A DNA stretch of 64,000 bases from Candidatus Woesearchaeota archaeon (lineage in GTDB: Archaea > Nanobdellota > Nanobdellia > Woesearchaeales > GCA-023898365): contig CP060219.1 in assembly GCA_023898365.1 (NCBI GenBank), positions 806,001 through 870,000 of the forward strand. The letters are read 5' to 3'. The notes under the pieces were generated by a model, which saw nothing but the letters and a program-made list of their open reading frames with translations, was not told the origin of the DNA and ran no database searches. Below, in pieces: positions 40,931 to 49,651 of this stretch. The translations under genes and the position numbers were made by a program. Every line of letters begins with the position of its first letter. Within the stretch, counting starts at the first letter, position 1.

Positions 40931-41311
40931 ATGAATCTTCGCGTACTTGGCACGGTTGCGCTTCTCGTGGTACTCTTGTTCTTCACGCACTTACAAAAAG
41001 AAGAGTTTACCACAGACCCAAGTGTTCATATCACATTCAATTTTTCAAATCAAGAAAACGCTTCGCTCTTGTTTGAATATCTTGTTATAGAAAACGCAAA
41101 TTGTTCGCAGGCAATCGTCACTTCTCCGCTAAAAGAGTTAGTTGAGCCACTACAAAATAACACGCTGGTCAAAAATATCGCGCTTCCTCCACTTTCTGAT
41201 TTTCGCTTTGAGTTAATTTGTTCTGAAGACGCGCCAACAGAATTATACTTACTTATTTCATACGTCCAGGAAAGTGAATCAAAAACAGAGCAAGTCATTG
41301 TGCGACAGTAA
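40931..41311 (+). CDS. Signal-anchored extracellular protein
   Basis: 126 residues: one N-terminal membrane helix (VLGTVALLVVLLFFTHL) and an extracellular beta-rich domain with two Cys about 33 residues apart, likely a disulfide. No family recognised. It precedes two lipoprotein genes and may belong to the same surface group. Confidence 0.55.
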   Translation: MNLRVLGTVALLVVLLFFTHLQKEEFTTDPSVHITFNFSNQENASLLFEYLVIENANCSQAIVTSPLKELVEPLQNNTLVKNIALPPLSDFRFELICSEDAPTELYLLISYVQESESKTEQVIVRQ

Positions 41312-41312
41312 G

Positions 41313-41321
41313 CTTTATAAA
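41313..41321 (+). promoter_or_regulatory. TATA box of the lipoprotein pair
   Basis: CTTTATAAA, 28 nt (centre) before the ATG at 41345, overlapping the end of the preceding gene. Confidence 0.5.
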
Positions 41322-41344
41322 CTTCTAGTCCCGTTCTTGTAGGT

Positions 41345-42619
41345 ATGAGCGTGTCAAAGGTGTGGCTGGTCCTAGTGGTAGTGTTTTCCTTCCTTCTTAT
41401 TTCTTGTAACTCGAGCGGTCCAGAATCTCCTGGAAATTATTATACGGGAAGTGAAGGCGTGCGAATAAACTTCCTTCCAAACTCTCCACCACCAGTTATC
41501 TATCATCGACCAAACACACCTGATGCTGATTTTTCAATCGATGTTGAAGTCTTTAACAAAGGATCATCAATCACGAGAGGAGGACTCTTTGTTTCTGGTT
41601 ACAGCGAATCATTTGTTACGATTGAAGGTGTTTCTCCACTTCGACCAGTGGAAACTGATTGTACGTTTAGTGTTTCTGCACTTGCAGGAAATCATTTTCA
41701 AGGTTTCTGGAATTGTTATGGAACACAAGGAAGCGTTATTAACACAGAAAATTGGCGTGTGCGCATTGATGAATTTTCTCAAATCTTCAATCTTATCGGT
41801 TTAGATGATCAAGGACAATGGCTTGACGATCATGGTGTTGTTGTCAGCGTGGACATTATCGACGGTAACCCTTCAGCGACACTCGGATTTAACAATCCTG
41901 ATTCCTACCAACAATATATGTATCGAGGAGGCGCACTACTCATGCTCCTTGCTCACATCGATTATTCCCGATACTACGGACAACAATTCTTGCTGCGAGG
42001 AAACACACCCGTCTTTCCTGGTGGCGAATCAACCATTATGACTTTTAATGCGCACATTGCAGATGAATTGCCACCTGGAAGAAACGAGTATCCAATTGAT
42101 TTTCTCGTAACCAGCTGCTATTCATACGCAACCTACGCGTCGCCACTTATCTGCCTTGATCCAGACCCTTACTCAGGTGATGATAAAGTTTGCACCGCAG
42201 GACAAGTGCAACATCAATCAACACAGGGAGCGCCAGTTGCCATATCAAATGTTCGTACAGAATACAGCCCTGGCATTATCGCAATCCAATTCACCATTCA
42301 AAATGTAGGTGGAGGAACCATTTACGATCCAGGCTATCTTGAGCGATGTTCACCATATTATTTAGGAAAAGTGTCCCCGATGCAAAAAGACATTGTCTAC
42401 ATTGCAAGTGTTATGGCGGGAACAACACCTCTTGAATGCACGCCACGAAACCGCGTCGTTTTAGAAAATGGACGAGGCATGTTCACCTGTTATTACAATA
42501 CTGAAGAAGCAGGTGTTACCAAGAGTGGTTTGCAACAATCATTTAATGTTGAGCTCTGGTATGGCTATTCGGACACCATACAAAAAAAGATTATGTTAAA
42601 ACGGATTCGTCCAACATAA
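41345..42619 (+). CDS. Surface lipoprotein, paralogue 1
   Basis: 424 residues. Lipoprotein signal peptide ending in the lipobox LLISC near residue 21. The mature part is beta-rich with several Cys and two similar halves. The second half (from about residue 285, CTAGQVQHQST, then GAPVAISNVRTEYSPG) matches the C-terminal half of the next gene, including the I-x-F-x-I/V-x-N-x-G-x-G-x-x-Y-D motif. Function unknown; likely cell-surface and perhaps ligand-binding. Confidence 0.7.
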   Translation: MSVSKVWLVLVVVFSFLLISCNSSGPESPGNYYTGSEGVRINFLPNSPPPVIYHRPNTPDADFSIDVEVFNKGSSITRGGLFVSGYSESFVTIEGVSPLRPVETDCTFSVSALAGNHFQGFWNCYGTQGSVINTENWRVRIDEFSQIFNLIGLDDQGQWLDDHGVVVSVDIIDGNPSATLGFNNPDSYQQYMYRGGALLMLLAHIDYSRYYGQQFLLRGNTPVFPGGESTIMTFNAHIADELPPGRNEYPIDFLVTSCYSYATYASPLICLDPDPYSGDDKVCTAGQVQHQSTQGAPVAISNVRTEYSPGIIAIQFTIQNVGGGTIYDPGYLERCSPYYLGKVSPMQKDIVYIASVMAGTTPLECTPRNRVVLENGRGMFTCYYNTEEAGVTKSGLQQSFNVELWYGYSDTIQKKIMLKRIRPT

Positions 42620-42634
42620 GTGGAGGAAGAAAAA

Positions 42635-43579
42635 ATGAAACAACTAGTACTTATTATTGCCTTGGCGGGATTGTTGCTTGCAGGATGTGCAAGTAATGGC
42701 CCATCTGGACCAACGAACGCACAAACATTTCTTGGTGGAACGGACGCGCTCGTCTTTGCCTTTGATGTGGGATCGCCACCTGATCAAGTTATGAAAACAG
42801 AAGCATTTGCTGTGCTCCTTCAAGTGGAAAATAAAGGAGAGCACAACCTTGAAGAAGGACAACTACGTATGGAACTCAAGGGATTCAACGCAGCAGACTT
42901 TGGAAAATCACGCGATGATCTTATTCAATATAATGAAGACCCAATTGGTGGGGCAAAACTCGATCCCGTTTCGGGAGAGCGAATAGGAGAAGACAACATT
43001 TTTGTCACGTATGAAAACCTAGCTTACCAAACATCAATTGCAGGACCTGCAACTCTTCCCTTCTATGTTGACTTCTGTTATGCATACCAAACGCTTGCAT
43101 CAGGAAAACTCTGCATCAAAGAGAAACTCCAAGGTTCAACAAACACTGACGTGTGTACATTGACAGGAGCAAAAGATGTTGCCTCAAGTTCAGGACCGGT
43201 AAGTGTTACTTCACTTGAAGAATACGTTGCAGGAGCGGACAAAATCCGCTTCAGTTTCTATGTTAAGAATTTAGGTGAAGGAAAGGTCTACGATGTTGAT
43301 AATCTTGGAACTGACTGGTGTGAAGAAACCTACACTGTAGAAGACTATGTGCATGTAACTGTTGACACGCATCTAACAAATGAACCTGTGTGTGCAAAAC
43401 TGCAAAGCAGCAACGAAGGACGCGTACGCTTTACCAGTGAAGGACAAGTGCAAATATCTTGTATTCAAGACTTAACAGATGAGGAATTAACCGACCAAGT
43501 TAAACTTGTAGATATCACCATTGATTACTTATACAGTGACCACATAGAAAAACAAGTAACGGTAATTCCAGAAGCGTAA
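42635..43579 (+). CDS. Surface lipoprotein, paralogue 2
   Basis: 314 residues from the ATG at 42635, which has GGAGGA before it; a GTG at 42620 is part of that leader. Lipobox LLAGC at about residue 18, then a Ser/Pro-rich linker and a beta-rich, Cys-containing domain ending in ITIDYLYSDHIEKQVTV. It corresponds to the end of paralogue 1 (VELWYGYSDTIQKKIML). Tandem duplication with different N-terminal lengths. Confidence 0.7.
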   Translation: MKQLVLIIALAGLLLAGCASNGPSGPTNAQTFLGGTDALVFAFDVGSPPDQVMKTEAFAVLLQVENKGEHNLEEGQLRMELKGFNAADFGKSRDDLIQYNEDPIGGAKLDPVSGERIGEDNIFVTYENLAYQTSIAGPATLPFYVDFCYAYQTLASGKLCIKEKLQGSTNTDVCTLTGAKDVASSSGPVSVTSLEEYVAGADKIRFSFYVKNLGEGKVYDVDNLGTDWCEETYTVEDYVHVTVDTHLTNEPVCAKLQSSNEGRVRFTSEGQVQISCIQDLTDEELTDQVKLVDITIDYLYSDHIEKQVTVIPEA

Positions 43580-43643
43580 ATTTATTTTTAGATTTTCTTT
43601 CTTTGTGTTTATTTATCAAGAAATTTTAGAGGTGGGTTTACTT

Positions 43644-44549
43644 ATGCATACGCCAGACGGCTTTATAACTTCGTGGATTTGTGTCATCACATTACTGTTT
43701 TCTCTTGGACTTATTGTCTATTCTGCAATCCGACTACAAAAAACAATGACTAAGGAAAACGCCTATTTGATGAGCGGGCTTGCCGCAGCGATCTTTGCTT
43801 TTCAAATGCTAAACTTCTCTATTGGAGGAGGAACCTCAGGTCATTTGATTGGAGCTGCACTTGTCGCAATACTTCTTGGACCTGAAGCAGCAGTGCTTGT
43901 GCTAAGCGCAGTTTTACTTGTGCAAACACTTATTTTTGCAGATGGGGGTTTACTCGCCATTGGCGTAAATATTTTTATTATGGGAGTCGTAGCCTCCTAT
44001 GCTGCTCATTATGCGCATCAGTTGCTTAGAAAGCGATTACCAATTCTAAGTGGGATGTTCGCTTCTGTGATTAGCGTGGTTGTAGCAGCGTTTACTTTAT
44101 CGTTATTACTAGGGGTAAGCAAGACGGTTCCTTTTGGAGCAGTTATTCCAGCAATGGTAATTACTCACTTCTTTGTAGGACTTGGCGAAGGTCTTATTAC
44201 TGGAGCTCTACTCTTTTCCATCAAACAAAGTAAACAACTCCTATTGACTGGACAACAAAATAATTCGCTTGTTCGCAACGTGCTGTTTTCCACGCTAGGT
44301 TCTTATGCAATTATGGCTGTTGCGCTTCCCTTTGCATCAACCCATCCTGATGGACTTGCTTCAGTTGCCATTAACTTAGGGTTCTTTGGTCGAGGAGTAG
44401 AACTCTTCATGATTTCTCCATTTGCAAACTATGAGATCTTAGGAAACGGCTCGTATCTCTTTGTACTTGGAAGTTGCTTGATGGGAATGCTTCTTACTTT
44501 TGGGCTCAGTTATGTGGTGACAAAGAAACTCATACCAACACAAGCATAA
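43644..44549 (+). CDS. cbiM: CbiM-type metal (Co/Ni) ECF transporter S component with PDGLE domain
   Basis: 301 residues. The mature protein must start with Met-His: MHTPDGFI at the N-terminus holds the metal ligands of CbiM/NikM, which fixes the ATG at 43644 (GAGGTG 10 nt upstream) over 43605. About eight membrane helices and the GGTSGHLIGA motif are present. A C-terminal ASTHPDGLAS segment is the PDGLE domain that replaces CbiN. It imports cobalt or nickel with CbiQ and CbiO, neither of which is in this window. Confidence 0.92.
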   Translation: MHTPDGFITSWICVITLLFSLGLIVYSAIRLQKTMTKENAYLMSGLAAAIFAFQMLNFSIGGGTSGHLIGAALVAILLGPEAAVLVLSAVLLVQTLIFADGGLLAIGVNIFIMGVVASYAAHYAHQLLRKRLPILSGMFASVISVVVAAFTLSLLLGVSKTVPFGAVIPAMVITHFFVGLGEGLITGALLFSIKQSKQLLLTGQQNNSLVRNVLFSTLGSYAIMAVALPFASTHPDGLASVAINLGFFGRGVELFMISPFANYEILGNGSYLFVLGSCLMGMLLTFGLSYVVTKKLIPTQA

Positions 44550-44599
44550 TTTTTTTTATTCCTTTTGGTAAAAAAAGTGTTTGGAGTGTCCATTAGAAA

Positions 44600-44674
44600 A
44601 TGAAAATTTTTCCAAAAAAATTGCATCCTGGAGATGAAATTAGGGTTGTTGCTTATACTTTATTCCTTTTCTAG
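44600..44674 (+). pseudogene. Remnant of an LD-carboxypeptidase/MccF-like gene
   Basis: 24 codons from ATG to TAG with the sequence KIFPKKLHPGDEIRVVA, which is the characteristic start of S66 peptidases (LD-carboxypeptidase/MccF), normally followed by P-S-x-S and about 300 more residues. Here it turns into YTLFLF and stops, overlapping the end of rfcS on the other strand. Probably the decayed 5' end of a deleted gene. Confidence 0.45.
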
Positions 44675-45610
44675 TGCTAATCGTGCTAAGAATGCTTCTA
44701 ATTGGATATATTCGTCGCTGCCTTCGACGAGTCGGAATTCTACTTCTCCTGCAAGTTCGATGAGGTGAAGTTTCTTTTCGTCCGCAATGGGCAAGTCCCA
44801 AATTTCTTTGACGAATTGTTTGATAACATCTGTGCCTGACAGGCCGTATTCGATCATGAGGTTTAAGAGTTTTTTGCGTCCTCCAAGAAAATCTCCTGCG
44901 AGGGCAAGTGTGAGGAGTTCTTTGATTTCTGTTGGTTTAGCGTATGAGCTTGTTTCGTATATGACTTGTTCAGAAATGTTGCTGGTAACCGCTGCTGCTG
45001 CTTGGAGCATGTTGGTGAGTTTTCTAACATCTCCTTCAGAGAGTTCGATTGCTGCCGTTCTTGCTTCGGGTGTGATGGCAAATCCTTCTTCTTTTGCGAT
45101 ATGGTCAACGAGTGCTGTAAGGTCTTTTTGCGCAAGTGGTTTAAAGCGAAAAATGGAACAGCGGCTCATAATCGGATCAATAATTTTTGAAGAATAATTA
45201 CAGGATAAAAGGAATCTTGTTGAATTCGTGTAGTTCTCCATTGTTCGGCGAAGTGCTTGCTGCGCTTCTCGCGTTAAGGCGTCACATTCATCTAAGAAAA
45301 TGATTTTAAACGGCACGTCCCCAATTGCTTTGGTTCGGGCAAAATCTTTAACTTTAGAGCGCACCACATCGATGCCTCGTTCGTCTGAGGCGTTAAGTTC
45401 AAGAAAGTTGTTTCTCCAGGTTTCCCCAAAGAGTTCTTTTGCAACAACAAGAGCGAGCGTACTTTTTCCCACACCTGCCGGTCCTGCAAATAAGAGATGC
45501 GGAAGATTCTTTTTTTCGACAAGTCCTTTGACTCGTTTGACAATCTCTGTTTGCCCTGCAATTTGGGCAAAAGTTTGCGGTCTAAATTTTTCAGTCCAGA
45601 TGCTTGACAT
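44660..45610 (-). CDS. rfcS: Replication factor C small subunit
   Basis: 316 residues. AAA+ clamp loader subunit: the RFC box WTEKFRPQTF, Walker A GPAGVGKST, Walker B FLDECDALT, the arginine finger motif SRC (IMSRCSIFRF), and a collar domain. It loads PCNA for PolB and PolD. Length matches archaeal RfcS. RfcL is not in the window. Confidence 0.96.
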   Translation of the reverse strand: MSSIWTEKFRPQTFAQIAGQTEIVKRVKGLVEKKNLPHLLFAGPAGVGKSTLALVVAKELFGETWRNNFLELNASDERGIDVVRSKVKDFARTKAIGDVPFKIIFLDECDALTREAQQALRRTMENYTNSTRFLLSCNYSSKIIDPIMSRCSIFRFKPLAQKDLTALVDHIAKEEGFAITPEARTAAIELSEGDVRKLTNMLQAAAAVTSNISEQVIYETSSYAKPTEIKELLTLALAGDFLGGRKKLLNLMIEYGLSGTDVIKQFVKEIWDLPIADEKKLHLIELAGEVEFRLVEGSDEYIQLEAFLARLALEKE

Positions 45611-45739
45611 AGAAGTAGGAGTAGTTTCTCATACTTTAAAAGGGTTGTCGTTGAGGGTGCAGATGTTCATTTTCTAAACTTTTTTAAAACAGTGTAAGAT
45701 TACTTACAGGAGAGTATTTTTGAATGGGGGTTATGTGAT

Positions 45740-47740
45740 ATGATACATCTGGTTCTTGGAACAGTAATTCTTGGTCTCTTGTTTGTTCTTGGTCTTTCGC
45801 TTAAGATCAAAAGGCAAAGTAGAGGAACTGAAAACATGAAAGAAATTGGCGATGCTATCGCGCAGGGTGCTATGGCATTTCTGAAGCGAGAGTATGTTGT
45901 CGTTGGCATCTTTGTCGTTGTTGTCGCGCTTCTTATTGGGTTGTTTCTTAACGATCCGACAACTTCTTATCAAGAGGGCTGGGTGAGCGCTCTCGCATTT
46001 ATTGTTGGCGCAGCACTTTCGACGTTAGCGGGTTTTATTGGGATGAAGACAGCGACTGCTGCGAACACCCGAACTGCACATGCTGCTAGAACTAGTTTAC
46101 ATCTTGCGCTTCGCTTAGCATTTTCAAGCGGTGCAGTCATGGGCTTGTCTGTTGTTTCTCTTGGTCTTCTTGGCATTTATGCGTTAACGCTCTTTGTAGG
46201 TTATGCAAATGTTCATTTACTCTTCGCTTTTGGCTTTGGCGCATCATCAATTGCTCTTTTTGCTCGTGTCGGCGGAGGAATTTATACCAAAGCAGCAGAT
46301 GTTGGCGCGGATCTTGTTGGAAAAGTCGAAGCTGGCATTCCTGAGGACGATCCTCGAAACCCTGCAACCATTGCTGACAATGTTGGTGATAATGTTGGTG
46401 ATGTTGCTGGTATGGGTGCTGATTTATACGAATCATATGTTGGTTCGATTATTGCAAGCATGGTTTTAGGTCTTGCTATGTTTAGCACAAACGGGTTACT
46501 GTTTCCTCTTCTACTTGCAGCGCTTGGTGTTGTCGCATCAATCATTGGTACGTTCTTTGTGCGAGCAAAAGACGAAAAAGGAATTGGCAGCGCGCTTCGC
46601 AATGGTCTTGTTGTCGCATCCGTTCTTGTTGCTGTGGGAACTTATTTTTTATCAACTAGTTTCTTCGGTGATTTGGCAGCGTTCTACGTGGTTCTTGCAG
46701 GCCTCGTTGCAGGGGTGCTTATTGGTTTGATCACTGAATATTATACCTCACAAAAATATGGTCCGACAAGAGCAATTGCAAAAGCTTCCGAAACAGGTTC
46801 TGCGACAAACATTATTTCGGGATTAAGTGTTGGCATGGCATCAACCGCGTTACCCATTATTGTTATTTCAATCGCAATCTATGTTTCCTATCATTTCTTA
46901 GGAATTTACGGTATTGCACTTGCCGCAGTTGGTATGCTCTCAACACTAGGCGTTTCTTTAGCAGTTGATGCGTACGGTCCTGTTGCTGATAATGCAGGTG
47001 GTATTGCAGAAATGGCAGGTCTTGACAGTAAGGTGCGTAAACGAACAGACGCACTTGACAGTGCAGGAAATACAACAGCAGCAATAGGCAAAGGGTTTGC
47101 TATTGGTAGCGCAGCGCTTACTGCACTTGCGCTCTTTACCACGTTTGCACAAACAGCGCATATTCAAGTAATCTCCTTACTCGAACCTAAAGTTATAATT
47201 GGCATTTTGCTAGGCGGTATGCTTCCGTTCTTGTTTAGCAATCTGACAATGAATGCCGTTGGTCGAAGTGCCTTTGCAATGATTGAAGAAGTACGCAGAC
47301 AGTTTAAGGATATTAAAGGTCTCTTACAAGGAAAAGCAAAAGCAGACTACGCAAAATGTGTTGATATTGCAACGCGCGGTGCAATCAAAGAAATGGTTGT
47401 TCCAGGCGTACTTGCAATTCTTAGTCCACTAGCAATTGGATTGCTTCTTGGAGTTGAAGCATTAGGTGGCATGCTTGCAGGAAGTTTGGTATCGGGAGTG
47501 TTACTCGCCTTAATGATGGCAAACGCTGGCGGTGCGTGGGATAACGCAAAAAAATACATTGAAGAAGGACATCACGGCGGCAAAGGAAGTGCGCAGCATA
47601 AAGCGGCAGTAGTTGGCGACACCGTAGGCGATCCTTTCAAAGACACCTCTGGCCCGTCACTTAATATCTTAATTAAGTTGATGAGTATTGTGTCCTTAGT
47701 ATTTATTCCACTCTTCTTAGCACTTGGAAGCTTGTGGTAA
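45740..47740 (+). CDS. hppA: Membrane-bound proton/sodium-pumping pyrophosphatase
   Basis: 666 residues, about 16 membrane helices. Catalytic loop DVGADLVGKVEAGIPEDDPRN, then DNVGDNVGDVAGMGADL, and near the C-terminus VVGDTVGDPFKDTSGPSLN. It couples PPi hydrolysis to H+ or Na+ export. The GNTTAAIGKG segment has Ala where K+-independent enzymes carry Lys, so a K+-dependent form is likely. Whether it pumps H+ or Na+ is not decidable here. Start supported by GGGGGT upstream. Confidence 0.97.
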   Translation: MIHLVLGTVILGLLFVLGLSLKIKRQSRGTENMKEIGDAIAQGAMAFLKREYVVVGIFVVVVALLIGLFLNDPTTSYQEGWVSALAFIVGAALSTLAGFIGMKTATAANTRTAHAARTSLHLALRLAFSSGAVMGLSVVSLGLLGIYALTLFVGYANVHLLFAFGFGASSIALFARVGGGIYTKAADVGADLVGKVEAGIPEDDPRNPATIADNVGDNVGDVAGMGADLYESYVGSIIASMVLGLAMFSTNGLLFPLLLAALGVVASIIGTFFVRAKDEKGIGSALRNGLVVASVLVAVGTYFLSTSFFGDLAAFYVVLAGLVAGVLIGLITEYYTSQKYGPTRAIAKASETGSATNIISGLSVGMASTALPIIVISIAIYVSYHFLGIYGIALAAVGMLSTLGVSLAVDAYGPVADNAGGIAEMAGLDSKVRKRTDALDSAGNTTAAIGKGFAIGSAALTALALFTTFAQTAHIQVISLLEPKVIIGILLGGMLPFLFSNLTMNAVGRSAFAMIEEVRRQFKDIKGLLQGKAKADYAKCVDIATRGAIKEMVVPGVLAILSPLAIGLLLGVEALGGMLAGSLVSGVLLALMMANAGGAWDNAKKYIEEGHHGGKGSAQHKAAVVGDTVGDPFKDTSGPSLNILIKLMSIVSLVFIPLFLALGSLW

Positions 47741-47750
47741 ATTTATTTTT

Positions 47751-48623
47751 TTATTCTTTTTTTAGAATTCTTTGCAAGGCTGCTTGTTCTTTGAGCACCA
47801 GTGCGGTGTTATTATTTTTCATATGATGGGGGATCATCCAGGTTGCGAGTAGTGCAGCATAATATTTGATTTGGTCTTGATCAACAAAACCATAACCTGC
47901 ACGCATGGCATCAAAACCGCCATCGTCAAAGTGATGTAGATAACACCGTGCGAAGTCGTACATTGCAGGTCCTGCTTCACAGTCTCCAAAATCTATAATG
48001 CCAGAAATTTCTTTATTGTTAATGCGAATGTTCCACCCCTCAACGTCGCAGTGCAAGAGCACTGATTCGTTTGTTTCAAGAAACGGTTCGTTATCAGTCA
48101 GGTATTGTTTGAATGTGTTAAGTTCAGTTCCGCTAAGTACTTCAACTTCTTCAAAACGTTTTAACTCTTTTTCTAGCCAAAAATGAATGTTTTCTTTCCA
48201 CGACGCAACTGCTCCTTGTCCTTCTTTGTTAAGTTTACCAAAGCCTTCAAGTTTGATGCTGTGCATTTTTTTCAAAAACGTTCCTAATTGGAAAAAGATC
48301 GATTTCCATTCTTCTTCGCTCACCTTTTCATCTTCAAGATCTTTACCTGGAATAAATTCTTGAATAAGAAAATCATCATGAAAATAGAGTAATTTTGGTA
48401 CGGGTACAATACCTTGCAATTTTGAGGTGGCAAACGCTTCTGGAAAGAGTTTATCTTCTTCCTTGGAGAATTTAATTACGACAGATCGTTTAGTAGTTTC
48501 TACAACAAAAACGTGTTGATCGCATCCTTTCGAAGTATCTGTAACGGAGGTTGCCGTTTCAAGAAGAGTTGATGAGATGATGTTCTTGACCTGTTCGGCA
48601 GTTGGCTTTTCTGTTTGAACCAT
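47751..48623 (-). CDS. Aminoglycoside phosphotransferase-family kinase
   Basis: 290 residues of the APH/choline kinase fold. The catalytic loop is LLHCDVEGWNIRI (Brenner-type H-x-D-x-x-x-x-N), and the metal-binding segment IIDFGDCEAGPAMYDFAR. The nucleotide-binding Lys is probably in RSVVIKF. Such genes phosphorylate small molecules or proteins; resistance is only one possibility and is not implied. Confidence 0.88.
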   Translation of the reverse strand: MVQTEKPTAEQVKNIISSTLLETATSVTDTSKGCDQHVFVVETTKRSVVIKFSKEEDKLFPEAFATSKLQGIVPVPKLLYFHDDFLIQEFIPGKDLEDEKVSEEEWKSIFFQLGTFLKKMHSIKLEGFGKLNKEGQGAVASWKENIHFWLEKELKRFEEVEVLSGTELNTFKQYLTDNEPFLETNESVLLHCDVEGWNIRINNKEISGIIDFGDCEAGPAMYDFARCYLHHFDDGGFDAMRAGYGFVDQDQIKYYAALLATWMIPHHMKNNNTALVLKEQAALQRILKKE

Positions 48624-48680
48624 TAGATTGAGTGAATTCTTACCTGTTTTAAATATTTCGCAAAGAATGCACTGAGAATT

Positions 48681-48893
48681 TTATTCTTGCACATACATTT
48701 TAAGCATGTCAAAGAATGCGTCAGGATCGACTTCTCCTCGCTCAACTCGTTTATGAGGAGTGCCGCTTAAGTGATAGTAGGCATGTTTTGCTTGTTGTCC
48801 AATTTCGTTGAAGACGACGGCTGCAACATAGCTGAGAGAAAAAGCTGCAACGCCAACATTTTCTGATAGGTCACTAGTATTTCTTCCTGCCAT
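48681..48893 (-). CDS. Small hypothetical protein
   Basis: 70 residues, helical (VAAFSLSYVAAVVFNEIGQQAKHAY), with a Tyr/His-rich middle and an acidic C-terminal helix (DPDAFFDMLKMYVQ). No family recognised. It ends 40 nt before the PAC2 gene's end region on the same strand and is probably separately expressed. Confidence 0.5.
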   Translation of the reverse strand: MAGRNTSDLSENVGVAAFSLSYVAAVVFNEIGQQAKHAYYHLSGTPHKRVERGEVDPDAFFDMLKMYVQE

Positions 48894-48933
48894 TGCTCGA
48901 AGAAATGACGTGCAGAATAAAAACCTTCCCTTT

Positions 48934-49617
48934 TTATCCGACGTAGTTCATCATGCGTTGGTCTTTTGCGTGGGTTGTCTTGCTTGTTTGGCTAACGATT
49001 TCTTTGAGTTTTTTTTCAAAGAATTTTGCTTGTTCTTCAAGCGGTGTGGGGTCCACTTGCAACCCGAGGTATTTGTCTAGAAGCGTGATGATGTTCGCTG
49101 CCGCTTTCGAATCAGGAAGTTGTGAATGTGTTTCTGCAAAGATGCAGTTCATGCCTGAGTTTTTCACGAGCAGTGCTGCTGTTACTCCCATAATAATACT
49201 TTCTGAGATGGGCTGCGCGCCATGTTCTTTAAGAACGTCATCTCCTAAGTAGAAGACTCTGTCTTGTTCTTCTTTTCCAACAACGCCTTCAATACTGACG
49301 ATGCGGCTTACTTTGAGGTCTTTGACAAGCTCGTTGAGTTTATCTGCGAGCATCCATTCTTTTCCTTGCACATCAATAATTGCGTGGAGAATAATAAGAT
49401 TATATTTTTCTGTGTAGTAAATGCCGAGCGGTTTGATAAGTTTTCCTTTATGCACCGCAACTGTTGGTGCAAAGTCTTCAAGAGTGAATTCACCAATGAG
49501 TTTTGCGTTAGTATGTTCTATTAAGAATTCGGTAACAATTGTGCCGATAAGGCCTAATCCTGGGAATCCTTCGATAAGTGTCGCGTTTTGTGGTTTTTCA
49601 GAAAGTTTGATTTGCAT
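48934..49617 (-). CDS. PAC2-family proteasome assembly chaperone homologue
   Basis: 227 residues. PAC2 pattern: NATLIEGFPGLGLIGTIVTEFLIE at the start, then GIYYTEKYNLIILHA, RIVSIEGVVGK, the SIIMGVTAALLVK helix and AETHSQLPDSKAA before a long C-terminal helix with ETHSQ and LEEQAKFFEKKL. Archaeal PbaB/PAC2-like proteins chaperone proteasome alpha rings, though the ATP-grasp partner is often missing. Confidence 0.88.
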   Translation of the reverse strand: MQIKLSEKPQNATLIEGFPGLGLIGTIVTEFLIEHTNAKLIGEFTLEDFAPTVAVHKGKLIKPLGIYYTEKYNLIILHAIIDVQGKEWMLADKLNELVKDLKVSRIVSIEGVVGKEEQDRVFYLGDDVLKEHGAQPISESIIMGVTAALLVKNSGMNCIFAETHSQLPDSKAAANIITLLDKYLGLQVDPTPLEEQAKFFEKKLKEIVSQTSKTTHAKDQRMMNYVG

Positions 49618-49651
49618 GGAACTTCACACCTCTTTATTTGTTGTTATGCGA

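Noticed and set aside
46282..46602. Antisense frames within the pyrophosphatase gene
   Set aside because: They mirror conserved catalytic motifs of the pyrophosphatase and have no promoter or known domain.
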